A stretch of DNA of 64,000 nucleotides from DAOTKC01 sp035449045 (GCA_035449045.1 DAOTKC010000004.1:7798-71797); one strand, 5' to 3'; shown: positions 35,777 through 43,801, counted from the stretch's first letter. A program made the numbers and translations. Notes: generated from the sequence alone by a model not told the origin.

Positions 35777-36355
35777 ATGATATATCTAAAATTGTTTTGG
35801 GCGTTTTTCCAAATAGGAATCATGAGCTTCGGAGGCGGGCTGTCTTCGCTACTGCTTGTGCAGCAGCAGACGGTCGACATCTATGGCTGGCTCACTCTTT
35901 CGGAATACGCCGACATTGTGACGATAGCCGAAATGACGCCCGGCCCAATCGGGCTCAACGCCGCGACTTTCTCGGGCATGCAAATAGGCGGAATTTTAGG
36001 GGCTATCATTTCAACTTTCGCCTACATTTTGCCCGCATTTGTAATTGTCTTGCTTCTAGCCTTTCTGTTCTATCGCTATAAAAACTTAAAAGGCGTCCGC
36101 ATCGTAGTCGACACCATGAAGCCTGCCGTGGTAGCATTTGTCGCTGCGGCCGGTCTTTCAATTCTGCTCTTGGCGTTTTTCGGCACCAACAACTTAAAAG
36201 CGCTAAGCTTTAAAAACTTCAACTATGCTTCGGTCGGGCTGTTTGTCGCGGGGCTAATAGCGCTTCGGCTGTTCAAAAAGGTCAATCCCGTTTTCATAAT
36301 TTTAGGCGCCGGCCTCGTCGGCCTTGCCGTCTATCAATTTGTCCCCCTGCCGTAA
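35777..36355 (+). CDS. chrA: chromate transporter (CHR) half-length subunit
   Basis: A 192-residue membrane protein with one CHR domain and about five to six hydrophobic segments. The start MIYLKLFWAFFQIGIMSFGGGLSS and the motif EMTPGPIGLNAATFSGMQIGG are family hallmarks; the latter matches the APGPIAINAATF consensus. It should pair with the gene 430 bases upstream in opposite membrane orientation. It has no charged tail. The ribosome-binding site is weak. It is followed by the 1.5-kb gene-free parS region. Confidence 0.88.
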   Translation: MIYLKLFWAFFQIGIMSFGGGLSSLLLVQQQTVDIYGWLTLSEYADIVTIAEMTPGPIGLNAATFSGMQIGGILGAIISTFAYILPAFVIVLLLAFLFYRYKNLKGVRIVVDTMKPAVVAFVAAAGLSILLLAFFGTNNLKALSFKNFNYASVGLFVAGLIALRLFKKVNPVFIILGAGLVGLAVYQFVPLP

Positions 36356-36816
36356 ATTCCCTTTTTAAGCTTTCCTTGCAGTTTAAATCGGACGCCACAT
36401 ATTTGCCGCTCGTTAAGCGGCCTGTTCTCAAATGCACGAAGCATAAATAGACTCGCGTAAGCGTTCGCGTCCGCAAAAGCAGACTCCTTAACAGCAGCAT
36501 ACCCTTGAAACTCGCATTAGCGTTCCGCGCCGAGGAGCCGAACCACGCCGCGCGCTATATATCGAGCGGAATAATTGTGACGACGCGCCGAGTTTACCTT
36601 GCGAGCAAAATCACCGTTAAACGAACAATTGACACGCACTCGGCTAATCTATACCCTCATTCTAAAAACCGGAATGCTCAATACCTATTTTTTAATTCAC
36701 TAAGCCCGCTACAAATCATTCAACCGCGAGCCACGGGAACTCCGTCGCGAACCCGGATTCACAACACAAACAAAAATCGCGGTAATTTTCGACATATTTT
36801 CGCAAATTACTTGCCG

Positions 36817-36832
36817 TGTTTCACGTGGAACA
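36817..36832. promoter_or_regulatory. parS site 1
   Basis: TGTTTCACGTGGAACA, one mismatch to the consensus TGTTTCACGTGAAACA. ParB-family proteins nucleate on this 16-bp palindrome and spread as clamps. Confidence 0.82.
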
Positions 36833-37527
36833 ATTTGTAGAAAAACGCCCATATTATCGTGACTTTCTGGCGCTTTTAGGATAAAAACAGTGCATTTTTT
36901 GTTTTATGGGTCGCAGCGCGTCGGACCGTGGCTAAAAACGCCGCGCGTCGCCGCAAAAAGCCCGAGCTCGCATAAAAAAGCCGCCTGCTTTCCCGAATGC
37001 GTGAGGGTTCGCCGAGGATAAGCTCGCCCGAGGTCGTCTTTGCGGCAAAACGCCAAAAACACTCATATCCACACAAAAGCCCCGTTCGATGATAAAAGGG
37101 CGGCCTTTCCGCCTAATCGAGTCCGGCAACCACCCCTTTTGCTCCGAGCGGATTTAGCGCTCCGGATTACTCTTAAATAGGGCTTTTGCCTGCCCGCCTT
37201 GCGCCATGACGACCTTACTTAACTAATTTCGTCCCGAAAGGACGATTTAATGCACTCTTGTGGTTGCAGTAGCGAACAAATTACGCCTCTTTGCCCCCTA
37301 AATGGCTAAAATGATTATAATTGCAGTTAAATAGGCCGCGATTGCGTTTATTTGCCTTGTGTGCAGGGCGATACAGGCCCATTTTCTCGTGCAATCCGGT
37401 CTTCTTCCAATGCCTCGCCAAAGGTAAATTAAGACGCGCTAACCTTCCGGCGTCCCAGGTCTCTTGCGCGCGTGTAATAAACCTCGAAAGCGGCTTGAAA
37501 ATCTCTATTTTTTGTAGAATATTTATA

Positions 37528-37543
37528 TGTTCCACGTGGAACT
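37528..37543. promoter_or_regulatory. parS site 2
   Basis: TGTTCCACGTGGAACT; the inner 14 bases GTTCCACGTGGAAC are a perfect palindrome with the CACGTG core. It lies 16 bases from site 3. Confidence 0.8.
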
Positions 37544-37558
37544 ATTTTGGGGACAAAT

Positions 37559-37574
37559 TGTTTCACGCGAAACA
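37559..37574. promoter_or_regulatory. parS site 3
   Basis: TGTTTCACGCGAAACA, one mismatch to the consensus, at the central CG of the core. The centres of sites 2 and 3 are 31 bases apart, about three helical turns. Confidence 0.78.
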
Positions 37575-37882
37575 TCGCAAATTTTATTTTTCGCGCTTTT
37601 TAGGACAAAATAGGGACAAGCCGCACAAAAGTAGGTTAAACATAGGAAAAACACTTGAAAATCCGCTACCATTTTAGGGAGTTATGGGAAGTGGAAATGT
37701 GGAAAAATAAAAAATTTCTTTCTTCGTGTTTTTTCACAGCAAAAAATATAGAGCTTTCTTCGTGTAATTTAAGAGCATGTTTTTTTAATGAATTTTAAGC
37801 TTATTCATGAATATAAAAATGGCCGTTTGGACATGCTTATTTTAAGATATTTTTGGAGGCATTTTTTTTGAAAGGAAAGCAT

Positions 37883-38035
37883 ATGATGACTGTTTGCGCT
37901 GGTTGCGGAAGCCCAATTGATCCTGAAAGCGCCTCAAAATGTCCTATGTGCGGCAATGCGTATTGCCCTACCTGCACGAGTTCGGCTAATAAAATATGCA
38001 GTCATTGCTCGTCGGAAACCAAGTTTTTGCATTGA
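37883..38035 (+). CDS. tiny double zinc-ribbon protein
   Basis: A 50-residue protein with four CxxC pairs: CAGC, CPMC, CPTC and CSHC. They fit two small zinc-binding knuckles with almost nothing else. The ATG at 37883 (MMTVCAGCGSPID) has AAAGGA seven bases upstream; a TTG 30 bases earlier is less likely. Such minimal zinc ribbons often act as protein or RNA adaptors, but no family is recognised. It has its own terminator and lies between the parS segment and the candidate structured RNA. The stop is TGA. Confidence 0.75.
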   Translation: MMTVCAGCGSPIDPESASKCPMCGNAYCPTCTSSANKICSHCSSETKFLH

Positions 38036-38088
38036 CTGCGATTTAATCGGCGCATTTCTTCAGCGGAATTTTTAACTTTCTTATAGCG

Positions 38089-38118
38089 AAAAACGCGCTT
38101 CTGCGGCGCGTTTTTTTA
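38089..38118. terminator. terminator of the zinc-ribbon gene
   Basis: Stem AACGCGC/GCGCGTT with a short loop and a T-run on the right; A-runs on the left allow function on the minus strand too. Confidence 0.8.
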
Positions 38119-38144
38119 GTCTTTGTTCCACGATATTTTTTACC

Positions 38145-38169
38145 TTATATTATACTTTGTATAATATAA
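38145..38169. promoter_or_regulatory. 25-bp palindrome containing -10 elements on both strands
   Basis: Perfect 11-base arms TTATATTATAC and GTATAATATAA around TTT. Each strand contains TATAAT. On the plus strand it would start a transcript about 38172, right at the base of the structured RNA candidate. It could be a promoter with an overlapping operator. Confidence 0.6.
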
Positions 38170-38171
38170 AA

Positions 38172-38371
38172 TGCGAAATTTATCTTTGGGCGGTCTGCGG
38201 CGTTTGCTGCCTGCTCGCGAAACAGCCACTTATTTTCTCCCCACCAGATGTTTTCATCTGACGGGGACCTCGATAAAGTTCGTGCGGGCTTATTTCGGGG
38301 TTCCCATTGAATGCCAGTCATCAATGGGGTAATTTCGAGCCTACATTCCCATCCCATATCTTAATTTCGCT
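38172..38371 (+). ncRNA. candidate structured non-coding RNA of about 200 nt, family not recognised
   Basis: The two ends pair: GCGAAATT (38173-38180) with AATTTCGC (38363-38370), then a symmetric TATCTT/TATCTT internal loop, then TGGG with CCCA (38187-38190, 38353-38356). Inside are a hairpin with CCCC/GGGG and AGATG-TTTT-CATCT (38239-38266), and a stem CTCGA/TCGAG (38269-38273, 38335-38339) enclosing the hairpin CCCATTGA/TCAATGGG (38303-38328). A TATAAT promoter ends eight bases upstream. The strand could be the opposite, but the promoter favours plus. It lacks the SRP, tmRNA and RNase P signatures. raiA-motif and 6S RNA are the families I would test first. Confidence 0.6.
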
Positions 38372-38426
38372 GATTTGGAATTATGTTAACAAAACCCCTA
38401 TCATTAAATTGCTCGGCGTTCCGCTT

Positions 38427-38484
38427 ATAAAGCTCGTGCGGGCTTATTTCGGGGTTTGACAAGGATTTAATGGGGGTAAGTTAG
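38427..38484 (+). repeat. degenerate second copy of part of the structured RNA
   Basis: ATAAAGCTCGTGCGGGCTTA and then TTTCGGGGTT repeat, with one change, the segment at 38272-38302. After it the CCCATTGA/TCAATGGG hairpin is missing, but AATGGGG and TAA follow in register. The copy runs into the 3' end of the lipoprotein gene on the opposite strand. Between 38371 and 38427 nothing else is recognised. Confidence 0.75.
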
Positions 38485-39849
38485 GGTTAAGGTTGCAGAG
38501 AGGGAGTAATGGTATTCTTTGCAGGCGGTGACCTTAACGGTGTAGGTTTGACCCGAAACGACGAAGAATGAAATGTCAAAAGAGTTGTCGGTAAGGTCGG
38601 TTGCGATTATGATGCCGTTTAAAGATACCGAGTAGACGGCGCCCACTATTTCGTCCCAGCTTAAAAACGCGCCGTCCACGGCAAGCGAAAATGTTTGGGT
38701 GATGTCAAGATAGGTGCAATAGGTCATTTCCGCCGAATTCTCGGACTCGCGGCTTTCCAAAACGTGTTTAAGCGATATGCGGTGCTCGCCCGCCGCACTT
38801 AGGAGTTCGCCCGGGATTTTAAATTTGAAAGAGCCGTCGTCTTGAGAAATAAGAGCATCGCGCTCGATGGCATAATCTTCGCCGTCAATAATCAGAGAAA
38901 TTTCGGCATAAGAAGCGGACTCGAAGAAATACACGTAAACGCCGTCGTCGCCGATAAACAGCCCGAGGGGAAGGGGCGGCGGCAGGGGACGGTCATAAAA
39001 AATTGTCACGATGTTTGATGTGATGCTGTATTTGGCGCCCGAAGGCAAAAGCCCGCAAACGACCAAATAGACTTGGTGTTCGCCGTCGCAATCCGCATAA
39101 TCCGCGATATCGAAGCCCGACGCCGCGCCTAGGTAGGCTTGGCCGTCTAAATAGAGTGTAAGGCCTAAAGCTCCCTCAGGAGTTTGCCAAATAACGCGCG
39201 TGCCCGAGGCTTGAACAACAACTTCGGGCGGCTCTTCGGTCACGCCCTCCGCCTCGAAGTATGCCGCAATTTCGGTATTTTTAACGATAATAAAGGTATA
39301 TTCGGCGTTTTCAGAAACTTGCGCGCCGCTCATTGTCCAATGCGAAAAGCGGTAACCAAGATCGGGAACGGCGGTAAGCGTTATCTCGGCGGCGAGCAAG
39401 GCGCCGCTCGCCAAAAGCTCGATTTCACCGCAAAACTCGGCGCCGTCAAAAAGTATTTTGCCGCCGTCCGGCACCGCTATCGTGACGGTATACTTAATGT
39501 CGTCGGCCTCTTCGCTCTTTGTTGCGGCTATGACTATATCGGCGGCGTCGCCGAATACGTCGTATTTCGGGATATCGTAGCCTTCTTTACCGAAAGTAAG
39601 CGTTGACGGGCAGGGGATGCCGTTGAGCAAGAAATGCCCGTCCAGGTCGGTTGCAGCGGCAAAACTGCCGTCGACAAAAACCGAAACGCCCGAAAGGCCT
39701 TCGTCTTCACAGCTCACTCTGCCCGATACCGTTACCGTCTTATCAAGAAAGTCCTCACCGCCGTCCTCCGCTTGGCAGGACGCCGCCGCCAAAATGAAAA
39801 CCGCCAAAACCAGCGCGGCAAGCATTAATTTTAGGACGAGCTTTTTCAT
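38467..39849 (-). CDS. exported lipoprotein with carboxypeptidase-regulatory-like and repeat domains
   Basis: A 460-residue lipoprotein. MKKLVLKLMLAALVLAVFIL is the signal and AAASC-QAEDGG the lipobox (Cys24). About residues 30-105 form a carboxypeptidase regulatory-like beta-sandwich (GRVSCEDEGLSGVSVFVDGS), and about 115-200 an InlB-type B-repeat-like segment (DLGYRFSHWTMSG with EITLTAVP). The rest is made of beta-rich Fn3-like modules. The ATG at 39849 overlaps the stop of the upstream gene by four bases (ATGA), so the two are translationally coupled. A surface scaffold or adhesin role is likely; no enzyme motif is seen. Confidence 0.7.
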   Translation of the reverse strand: MKKLVLKLMLAALVLAVFILAAASCQAEDGGEDFLDKTVTVSGRVSCEDEGLSGVSVFVDGSFAAATDLDGHFLLNGIPCPSTLTFGKEGYDIPKYDVFGDAADIVIAATKSEEADDIKYTVTIAVPDGGKILFDGAEFCGEIELLASGALLAAEITLTAVPDLGYRFSHWTMSGAQVSENAEYTFIIVKNTEIAAYFEAEGVTEEPPEVVVQASGTRVIWQTPEGALGLTLYLDGQAYLGAASGFDIADYADCDGEHQVYLVVCGLLPSGAKYSITSNIVTIFYDRPLPPPLPLGLFIGDDGVYVYFFESASYAEISLIIDGEDYAIERDALISQDDGSFKFKIPGELLSAAGEHRISLKHVLESRESENSAEMTYCTYLDITQTFSLAVDGAFLSWDEIVGAVYSVSLNGIIIATDLTDNSFDISFFVVSGQTYTVKVTACKEYHYSLSATLTLTYPH

Positions 39850-40955
39850 AGCCGCCCCCTCTGCCTTCGCGCCACACATAAAGCCGATAAAACGGCGGCC
39901 GCCGCTACCGGAAGAAAGAGAAATAAAAGCGCACAGCTGACGTCGCGGCCGCCTGTTTGCTTGCCGGCGTCAAATTGCGATGACGCATCCGCGCCTAAAC
40001 CGGCTGAAAAATTTGGGCTGTCAAGGTTTTTCAAGCCAATATTGCCGCTTGCGGTATGTTCGGAATTTAAAAGCGTTGAGGCGTCAAAACCATCGGGAAT
40101 TAAAAGCTCGGCGGGAGCGGAATCGGCAAAAATGCCATTGAAATTTTTCGCGATGACCAAAATTTTTTGCGACGAAAAAGCGGATTCGGAAAGGTTTACA
40201 TAGTGATTTTCGGTCGTGAGGTTGAAGCTTTCGACGGAATTCTGCCAAGAAACCGCATAACCGTCGGCGTTAGCGACCGCCGACCAGCTCAAGTATACCG
40301 CTCCCGAAACAAGACAAAGATTGAGGTTTTTGGGAGCATCCAAGCTCGGAAGAAAATCGAAAAATAGAAGCGCTTCTTCGGAATCCTCATAATATTTGGA
40401 GCCGCCGAGCGCTTTTACGGAAATTTTATAGCGGGCGCGCTCCGAAAAGCTTAGCCTTAAGGACGGCTCGGCCGCAAAAAATTTGACCGTCCCGAGCGCC
40501 GAACTTTCGACGGACACCGATATTTCATAGCCCGCCGCCTCCGCTTGATTGTTCCAAACTAAAAAACCGTCCGAAAGCCTGAGATTTTCGGGCATGGCAA
40601 GCTTTTTTACAAAATCGTAGTTTATCGAAAGATAGGGCGAAAAATCGGCCTCACCGCTTTCTTTTGCCAAAACCGAAATGACGTAAGTTTTAGGAACCTG
40701 TAAAAGCGCGGTTATCGCCACTCTGCACGACGCGCACGCCTCAATCATAACGCCGTCTACCGAAAGCTTATAAACCGCGATAGACGATTTGGGCGTCCAG
40801 ACGGCATAATATTTATCATCCTCGACTTGAATACTAAGAACGGGTGATTCCGCTTTTGCGATATTCCGAGCGTCCGTGAAAAATATTGAAAAAACCAAAA
40901 TTACGGCAACTGAAAAAAGGGCGATACTCAATAAAATTTTGCGTCCCCTGGCCAT
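39846..40955 (-). CDS. surface protein with Fn3-like modules and a sorting-signal-like C-terminus
   Basis: A 369-residue protein. An N-terminal hydrophobic signal (KILLSIALFSVAVILVFSIFF) is followed by three Fn3-like modules; each has a tryptophan near its first strand (YYAVWTPKS, FLVWNNQAEAAGYEIS, YLSWSAVANADGYAVS). The C-terminus reads AGKQTGGRDVS, about 20 hydrophobic residues, then ARRQRGRL, the three-part layout of a sortase signal, but with KQTGG instead of LPxTG. It may be a variant sortase substrate or simply membrane-anchored. The leader is TAGGAGAAATT. It is coupled to the lipoprotein gene downstream. Confidence 0.7.
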   Translation of the reverse strand: MARGRKILLSIALFSVAVILVFSIFFTDARNIAKAESPVLSIQVEDDKYYAVWTPKSSIAVYKLSVDGVMIEACASCRVAITALLQVPKTYVISVLAKESGEADFSPYLSINYDFVKKLAMPENLRLSDGFLVWNNQAEAAGYEISVSVESSALGTVKFFAAEPSLRLSFSERARYKISVKALGGSKYYEDSEEALLFFDFLPSLDAPKNLNLCLVSGAVYLSWSAVANADGYAVSWQNSVESFNLTTENHYVNLSESAFSSQKILVIAKNFNGIFADSAPAELLIPDGFDASTLLNSEHTASGNIGLKNLDSPNFSAGLGADASSQFDAGKQTGGRDVSCALLFLFLPVAAAAVLSALCVARRQRGRL

Positions 40956-41076
40956 AATTTCTCCTAAGTAAAAAGATAAAAAACCCTAACAGTCAAATTT
41001 ATTATATCGCCGGTAAAGCACAAACGCAACCAAAATTAAAACCCGCGCCATTCCCGAAAGCGTGGGCGCTCAAACA

Positions 41077-41108
41077 AAAACCCCGCTTTATACCAAGCGG
41101 GGTTTTTT
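41077..41108 (-). terminator. terminator downstream of the M28-like gene
   Basis: Stem CCCCGCTT/AAGCGGGG (41081-41102) with a six-base loop, T-runs on both sides as read on each strand. The remaining 40956-41257 spacer holds a TATAAT-type element near 41002 for the Fn3 gene and no gene. Confidence 0.85.
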
Positions 41109-41257
41109 AACTTTGCTTTCTAGCTCGTTTTTTTTCGGCTCTCGATCGCGCTAAAAAGTAATTTGCGTTTTTGCACTAAATTTGCATTTTGCGTTCCAGA
41201 CATGATATAAAGTCTTTCGACTCAGTCTAACTTGGCAATTACGCATATTTCTTGATT

Positions 41258-42682
41258 TCAAAACTTAAAGCCGAAGGCCGAGCCGTCGCTCTTGCCGAGT
41301 TCGGCGCGCGATTTTTTATCGAGTGTTTCGATGACGCGCTTGAAGGTTTCGATTTGCTCGGAAAAGAGGGTGTAATTGGTCTTTTCGATATAGCCCGAGG
41401 GCGCGTTGTTGCATAGATAGTCGGGACCGGGGCAGAGCGCGATTGAGGGAATTCCCACCTTCCAGATGGGCTGGCCCTCGCCGAAGTGAACCATATTCTT
41501 GGGACGGAGCACGAGCGTCTTGGTCTGCGTCCTATCCTTTATGGCGTCGAGGTAGATTTCCGCCATCTTTTGGTTGGAGGTATAGACGAGCTCGGGATCG
41601 ATTTCGGAGACCTGAACAAATTGCTTTTTATCGGGAGTATCGCGCCACTCGGTGCAGCCGAGGTGCTCTAAAGCCACGCCCGCCGTCGCGAGAGCGCCGC
41701 CGTTTTTGCCGTTCCAAAGCTCGGGATGGCGCCGCAGGAACTTGCCGGTCGCCTGAAACAGTCCGCTGCCGAACTGGTGAAGCTGGAAGTGGCCGGTGAT
41801 GAAAGAAAATACCAAGGTATGCTCGCGCTCCTCAACGGGTTTGGCGGCGAAATAGCGGGCGAGCGAAAGCAGGGCAATCGGCGCGTTCTCCTCAAATGCG
41901 TTGGAGCCATCGGTGTGGGTGTTTATGATTATCGTTTTCTTTGGGTCTTTACCCGGCAGCACGGCGTAAACGGTCTCGGTGTCGGCGTTCTCATAAACCG
42001 AGGCATCGAGCGTCAATGTCGCCTCCTCGCGCCGCTTGGCCGCCTCGATGATTTTTGCGCCCTCCTCTTCGTCGACCCAAAGCGCGGGTATGCCGGCGTA
42101 GCGCTTAATGAAGGGGAGATATTGGTTTCTTGCGTTGTCGCGGCTGATTCCGCGCATGACGCATACGACGCCCTTGGCGCCCATAAACCGCGCCAGCCCG
42201 ATATTGGGCGATATGACGAAGGTGGCGACGACCGGACTTCCCTGCTTTTTGGGCGGTTCGAAATCGGCGGGGAAGCCCGCGCGCTTTTTAAAGACAAGCC
42301 CTATACCGGCCTCGAAAACGGGCATGGACACCACCGCTATTTTATTTCTTACGCCTAAAAATGCCGAAAGCCCGCGCTTGCCCGAATATTTGAGCTTGGC
42401 CGTGACACCCTCGGGCGGCGTGCAACCGCTGTAAGGATAATAGCTCGCGCTTTCGGCCTCTGTATTTTTGCCGCCGTCCGAAAAAGATAGCGCCCAGCGT
42501 CCGGGCTCCCAGCGTTTAAAGTGCAGCGTATCGGTCTTGGGCTCGAGCCCGATGGCGGTGAGCTCGCGCTTTATAGACTCTATAAATTCCTTATGCGCCG
42601 CGCTGCCCGTCAGCCTAGGCCCCATCTGCACCATTTTTTGATGATTTTTCTTGATTTCTTCAATATCGAAAAGCCCGCTCAT
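41258..42682 (-). CDS. M28-like peptidase-fold protein with altered metal-ligand motifs
   Basis: A 474-residue protein with no signal peptide, starting MSGLFDIEEIKKNHQKMVQMG. GPRLTGSAAHKEFIESIKREL resembles the N-terminus of M28 aminopeptidases, and IIINTHTDGSNAFEENAPIA near residue 252 occupies the place of the M28 HxD...DDN site. Instead of the expected catalytic Glu-Glu after the next strand, the sequence reads FSFITGHFQLHQFGSG. The region between about 80 and 220 could be a PA-type insert. Peptidase activity is therefore uncertain. The leader is AAGGAGAG. Confidence 0.6.
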   Translation of the reverse strand: MSGLFDIEEIKKNHQKMVQMGPRLTGSAAHKEFIESIKRELTAIGLEPKTDTLHFKRWEPGRWALSFSDGGKNTEAESASYYPYSGCTPPEGVTAKLKYSGKRGLSAFLGVRNKIAVVSMPVFEAGIGLVFKKRAGFPADFEPPKKQGSPVVATFVISPNIGLARFMGAKGVVCVMRGISRDNARNQYLPFIKRYAGIPALWVDEEEGAKIIEAAKRREEATLTLDASVYENADTETVYAVLPGKDPKKTIIINTHTDGSNAFEENAPIALLSLARYFAAKPVEEREHTLVFSFITGHFQLHQFGSGLFQATGKFLRRHPELWNGKNGGALATAGVALEHLGCTEWRDTPDKKQFVQVSEIDPELVYTSNQKMAEIYLDAIKDRTQTKTLVLRPKNMVHFGEGQPIWKVGIPSIALCPGPDYLCNNAPSGYIEKTNYTLFSEQIETFKRVIETLDKKSRAELGKSDGSAFGFKF

Positions 42683-42817
42683 AAATCTCTCCTTACTTTT
42701 TTGCGATTAAACCGTTGCTAAAGAGGCAATAATTCATTTTAACATATGAGTTTTAAAAAATCGACAAAACATTGCATTTTTTGTAAAAATATGGTAAAGT
42801 TATCAGGCTGGGAATAT

Positions 42818-43723
42818 ATGAACAATATTATACTTTCTTTAATACTTAGTTTGGCCGCAGGCACACTCGGAATGGGGGCGGGCGGCATAATAGGCGGAGT
42901 GTTCGGCCGCAAGGGCGGGCGCAATATTTCGCTTGTCTTGACTTTCGCCGCCGGCATCATGGCCGGCGTAGTGTTCTTCGAGCTTGTTCCCGAGGCCGTC
43001 GAGCTGTCGGAAACTCCGCTTTTCGATTATTCGGGTGTGGTGTTCGCGCTGATTGCGCTTATCGCGGGCGTCTTCGGCATTCTTCTAATAGATAAAATCG
43101 TCGATAGCATTTTGAGCAAGACGCGCGGCCGCGGGCATATCCATATTCACGCCGAGCATGATGACCACGACCACTCTGGCCACGAGGAGACTTGCGACTG
43201 CGGGCATTCTCACGGCGAAACCGCCGAGGCGCCCTTGGGCGGGGAAGCGGGCGAATGCAGCGAGTGCGGGCGAATGAACTCACTTATGCGGACGGGAATT
43301 TTGATGCTTCTCGCGCTCACTCTCCACAACATTCCCGAGGGCATGGCAATCGGCTCTTCGGGCGTGGTTAGCGCATTTACCGCCATTCTTCTTGCCGTCG
43401 TCGCCGCCGTTCACAACGTGCCGGCAGGCATGGCGGTTTCCGCCGCGCTCACGGGCGGCGGCATGAAGCGCTGGGCGGCCGCGCTGCTTGCGGCGGCCGC
43501 GGGCGCGACTACGGCGCTGGGCGCCGTTATAGGCGCCTACATCGGCGCGGTGTCGGAGATAGCCTCGGGCATTTCCATCGGCGTTGCCGCGGGCGGGCTG
43601 CTCTTCGTCATCTTCGTTGAAATTATCCCGGGCGCGGTCAAGGAAAACGGCGGAAAATTTCCCGCCATCCCTTTGCTTTCCGGCCTTATCGCCTCGGCCG
43701 CAATCGTCTTTTTTGTCCATTGA
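42818..43723 (+). CDS. ZIP family metal transporter
   Basis: About 301 residues, eight predicted membrane segments. A His/Asp-rich cytoplasmic loop (HIHIHAEHDDHDHSGHEE and CDCGHSHGE) lies between segments III and IV, the typical variable metal-sensing loop. Segments IV and V carry the transport motifs LTLHNIPEGMAIGSS and AAVHNVPAGMAVSAAL. ZIP proteins bring Zn2+ or related divalent ions into the cytoplasm. The start at 42818 (MNNIILSLILSLAAG) has GGGA nearby; longer in-frame starts exist at 42746 and 42791. It is divergent from the M28-like gene. The stop is TGA. Confidence 0.88.
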   Translation: MNNIILSLILSLAAGTLGMGAGGIIGGVFGRKGGRNISLVLTFAAGIMAGVVFFELVPEAVELSETPLFDYSGVVFALIALIAGVFGILLIDKIVDSILSKTRGRGHIHIHAEHDDHDHSGHEETCDCGHSHGETAEAPLGGEAGECSECGRMNSLMRTGILMLLALTLHNIPEGMAIGSSGVVSAFTAILLAVVAAVHNVPAGMAVSAALTGGGMKRWAAALLAAAAGATTALGAVIGAYIGAVSEIASGISIGVAAGGLLFVIFVEIIPGAVKENGGKFPAIPLLSGLIASAAIVFFVH

Positions 43724-43801
43724 TTCTTAAAATCTGTCTTGATTTTTACATTCGTTTACTTTATAATACTAAATTATAAGTATTGTATTTGGGAGGAAAT
43801 T

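Larger units (their letters stand above)
36356..37882. other. 1.5-kb gene-free segment carrying the parS cluster
   Basis: No open frame here looks like a protein. It contains three parS-like palindromes, and a near-direct repeat GCGCTTTTAGGATAAAA (36870-36886) and GCGCTTTTTAGGACAAAA (37593-37610), each starting within about 40 bases downstream of a parS site. Several short hairpins are present (for example CGTCC/GGACG near 37228). ATATCCACA near 37065 and TGTGGAAAA near 37693 are 8 of 9 to a DnaA box. The right end is AT-rich with TTTCTTCGTGT twice. I infer a chromosome-segregation locus. Confidence 0.6.

Noticed and set aside
34502..36355. Chromate resistance island
   Set aside because: Only the transporter pair is present, without chrB-type regulators, reductases or mobile elements; family membership does not prove chromate as substrate.
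36876..37129. Two 65-codon minus-strand frames in the parS segment
   Set aside because: They overlap each other in different frames, lack leaders and have Arg/Ala-rich compositions typical of non-coding frames.
38171..38332. A 53-codon plus-strand frame (MRNLSLGGLRRLL...) preceded by TATAAT
   Set aside because: It lies wholly inside the strongly base-paired RNA candidate, resembles no protein, and its codons follow the stems.
38145..38357. A 70-codon minus-strand frame across the same segment
   Set aside because: No ribosome-binding site, runs through the palindromic promoter, and matches no family.
38172..38371. SRP RNA, tmRNA or RNase P RNA
   Set aside because: The SRP loop (GTCAGG...GGAAGCAGC), the tmRNA ends and tag, and the RNase P GAGGAAAGTCC core are all absent.
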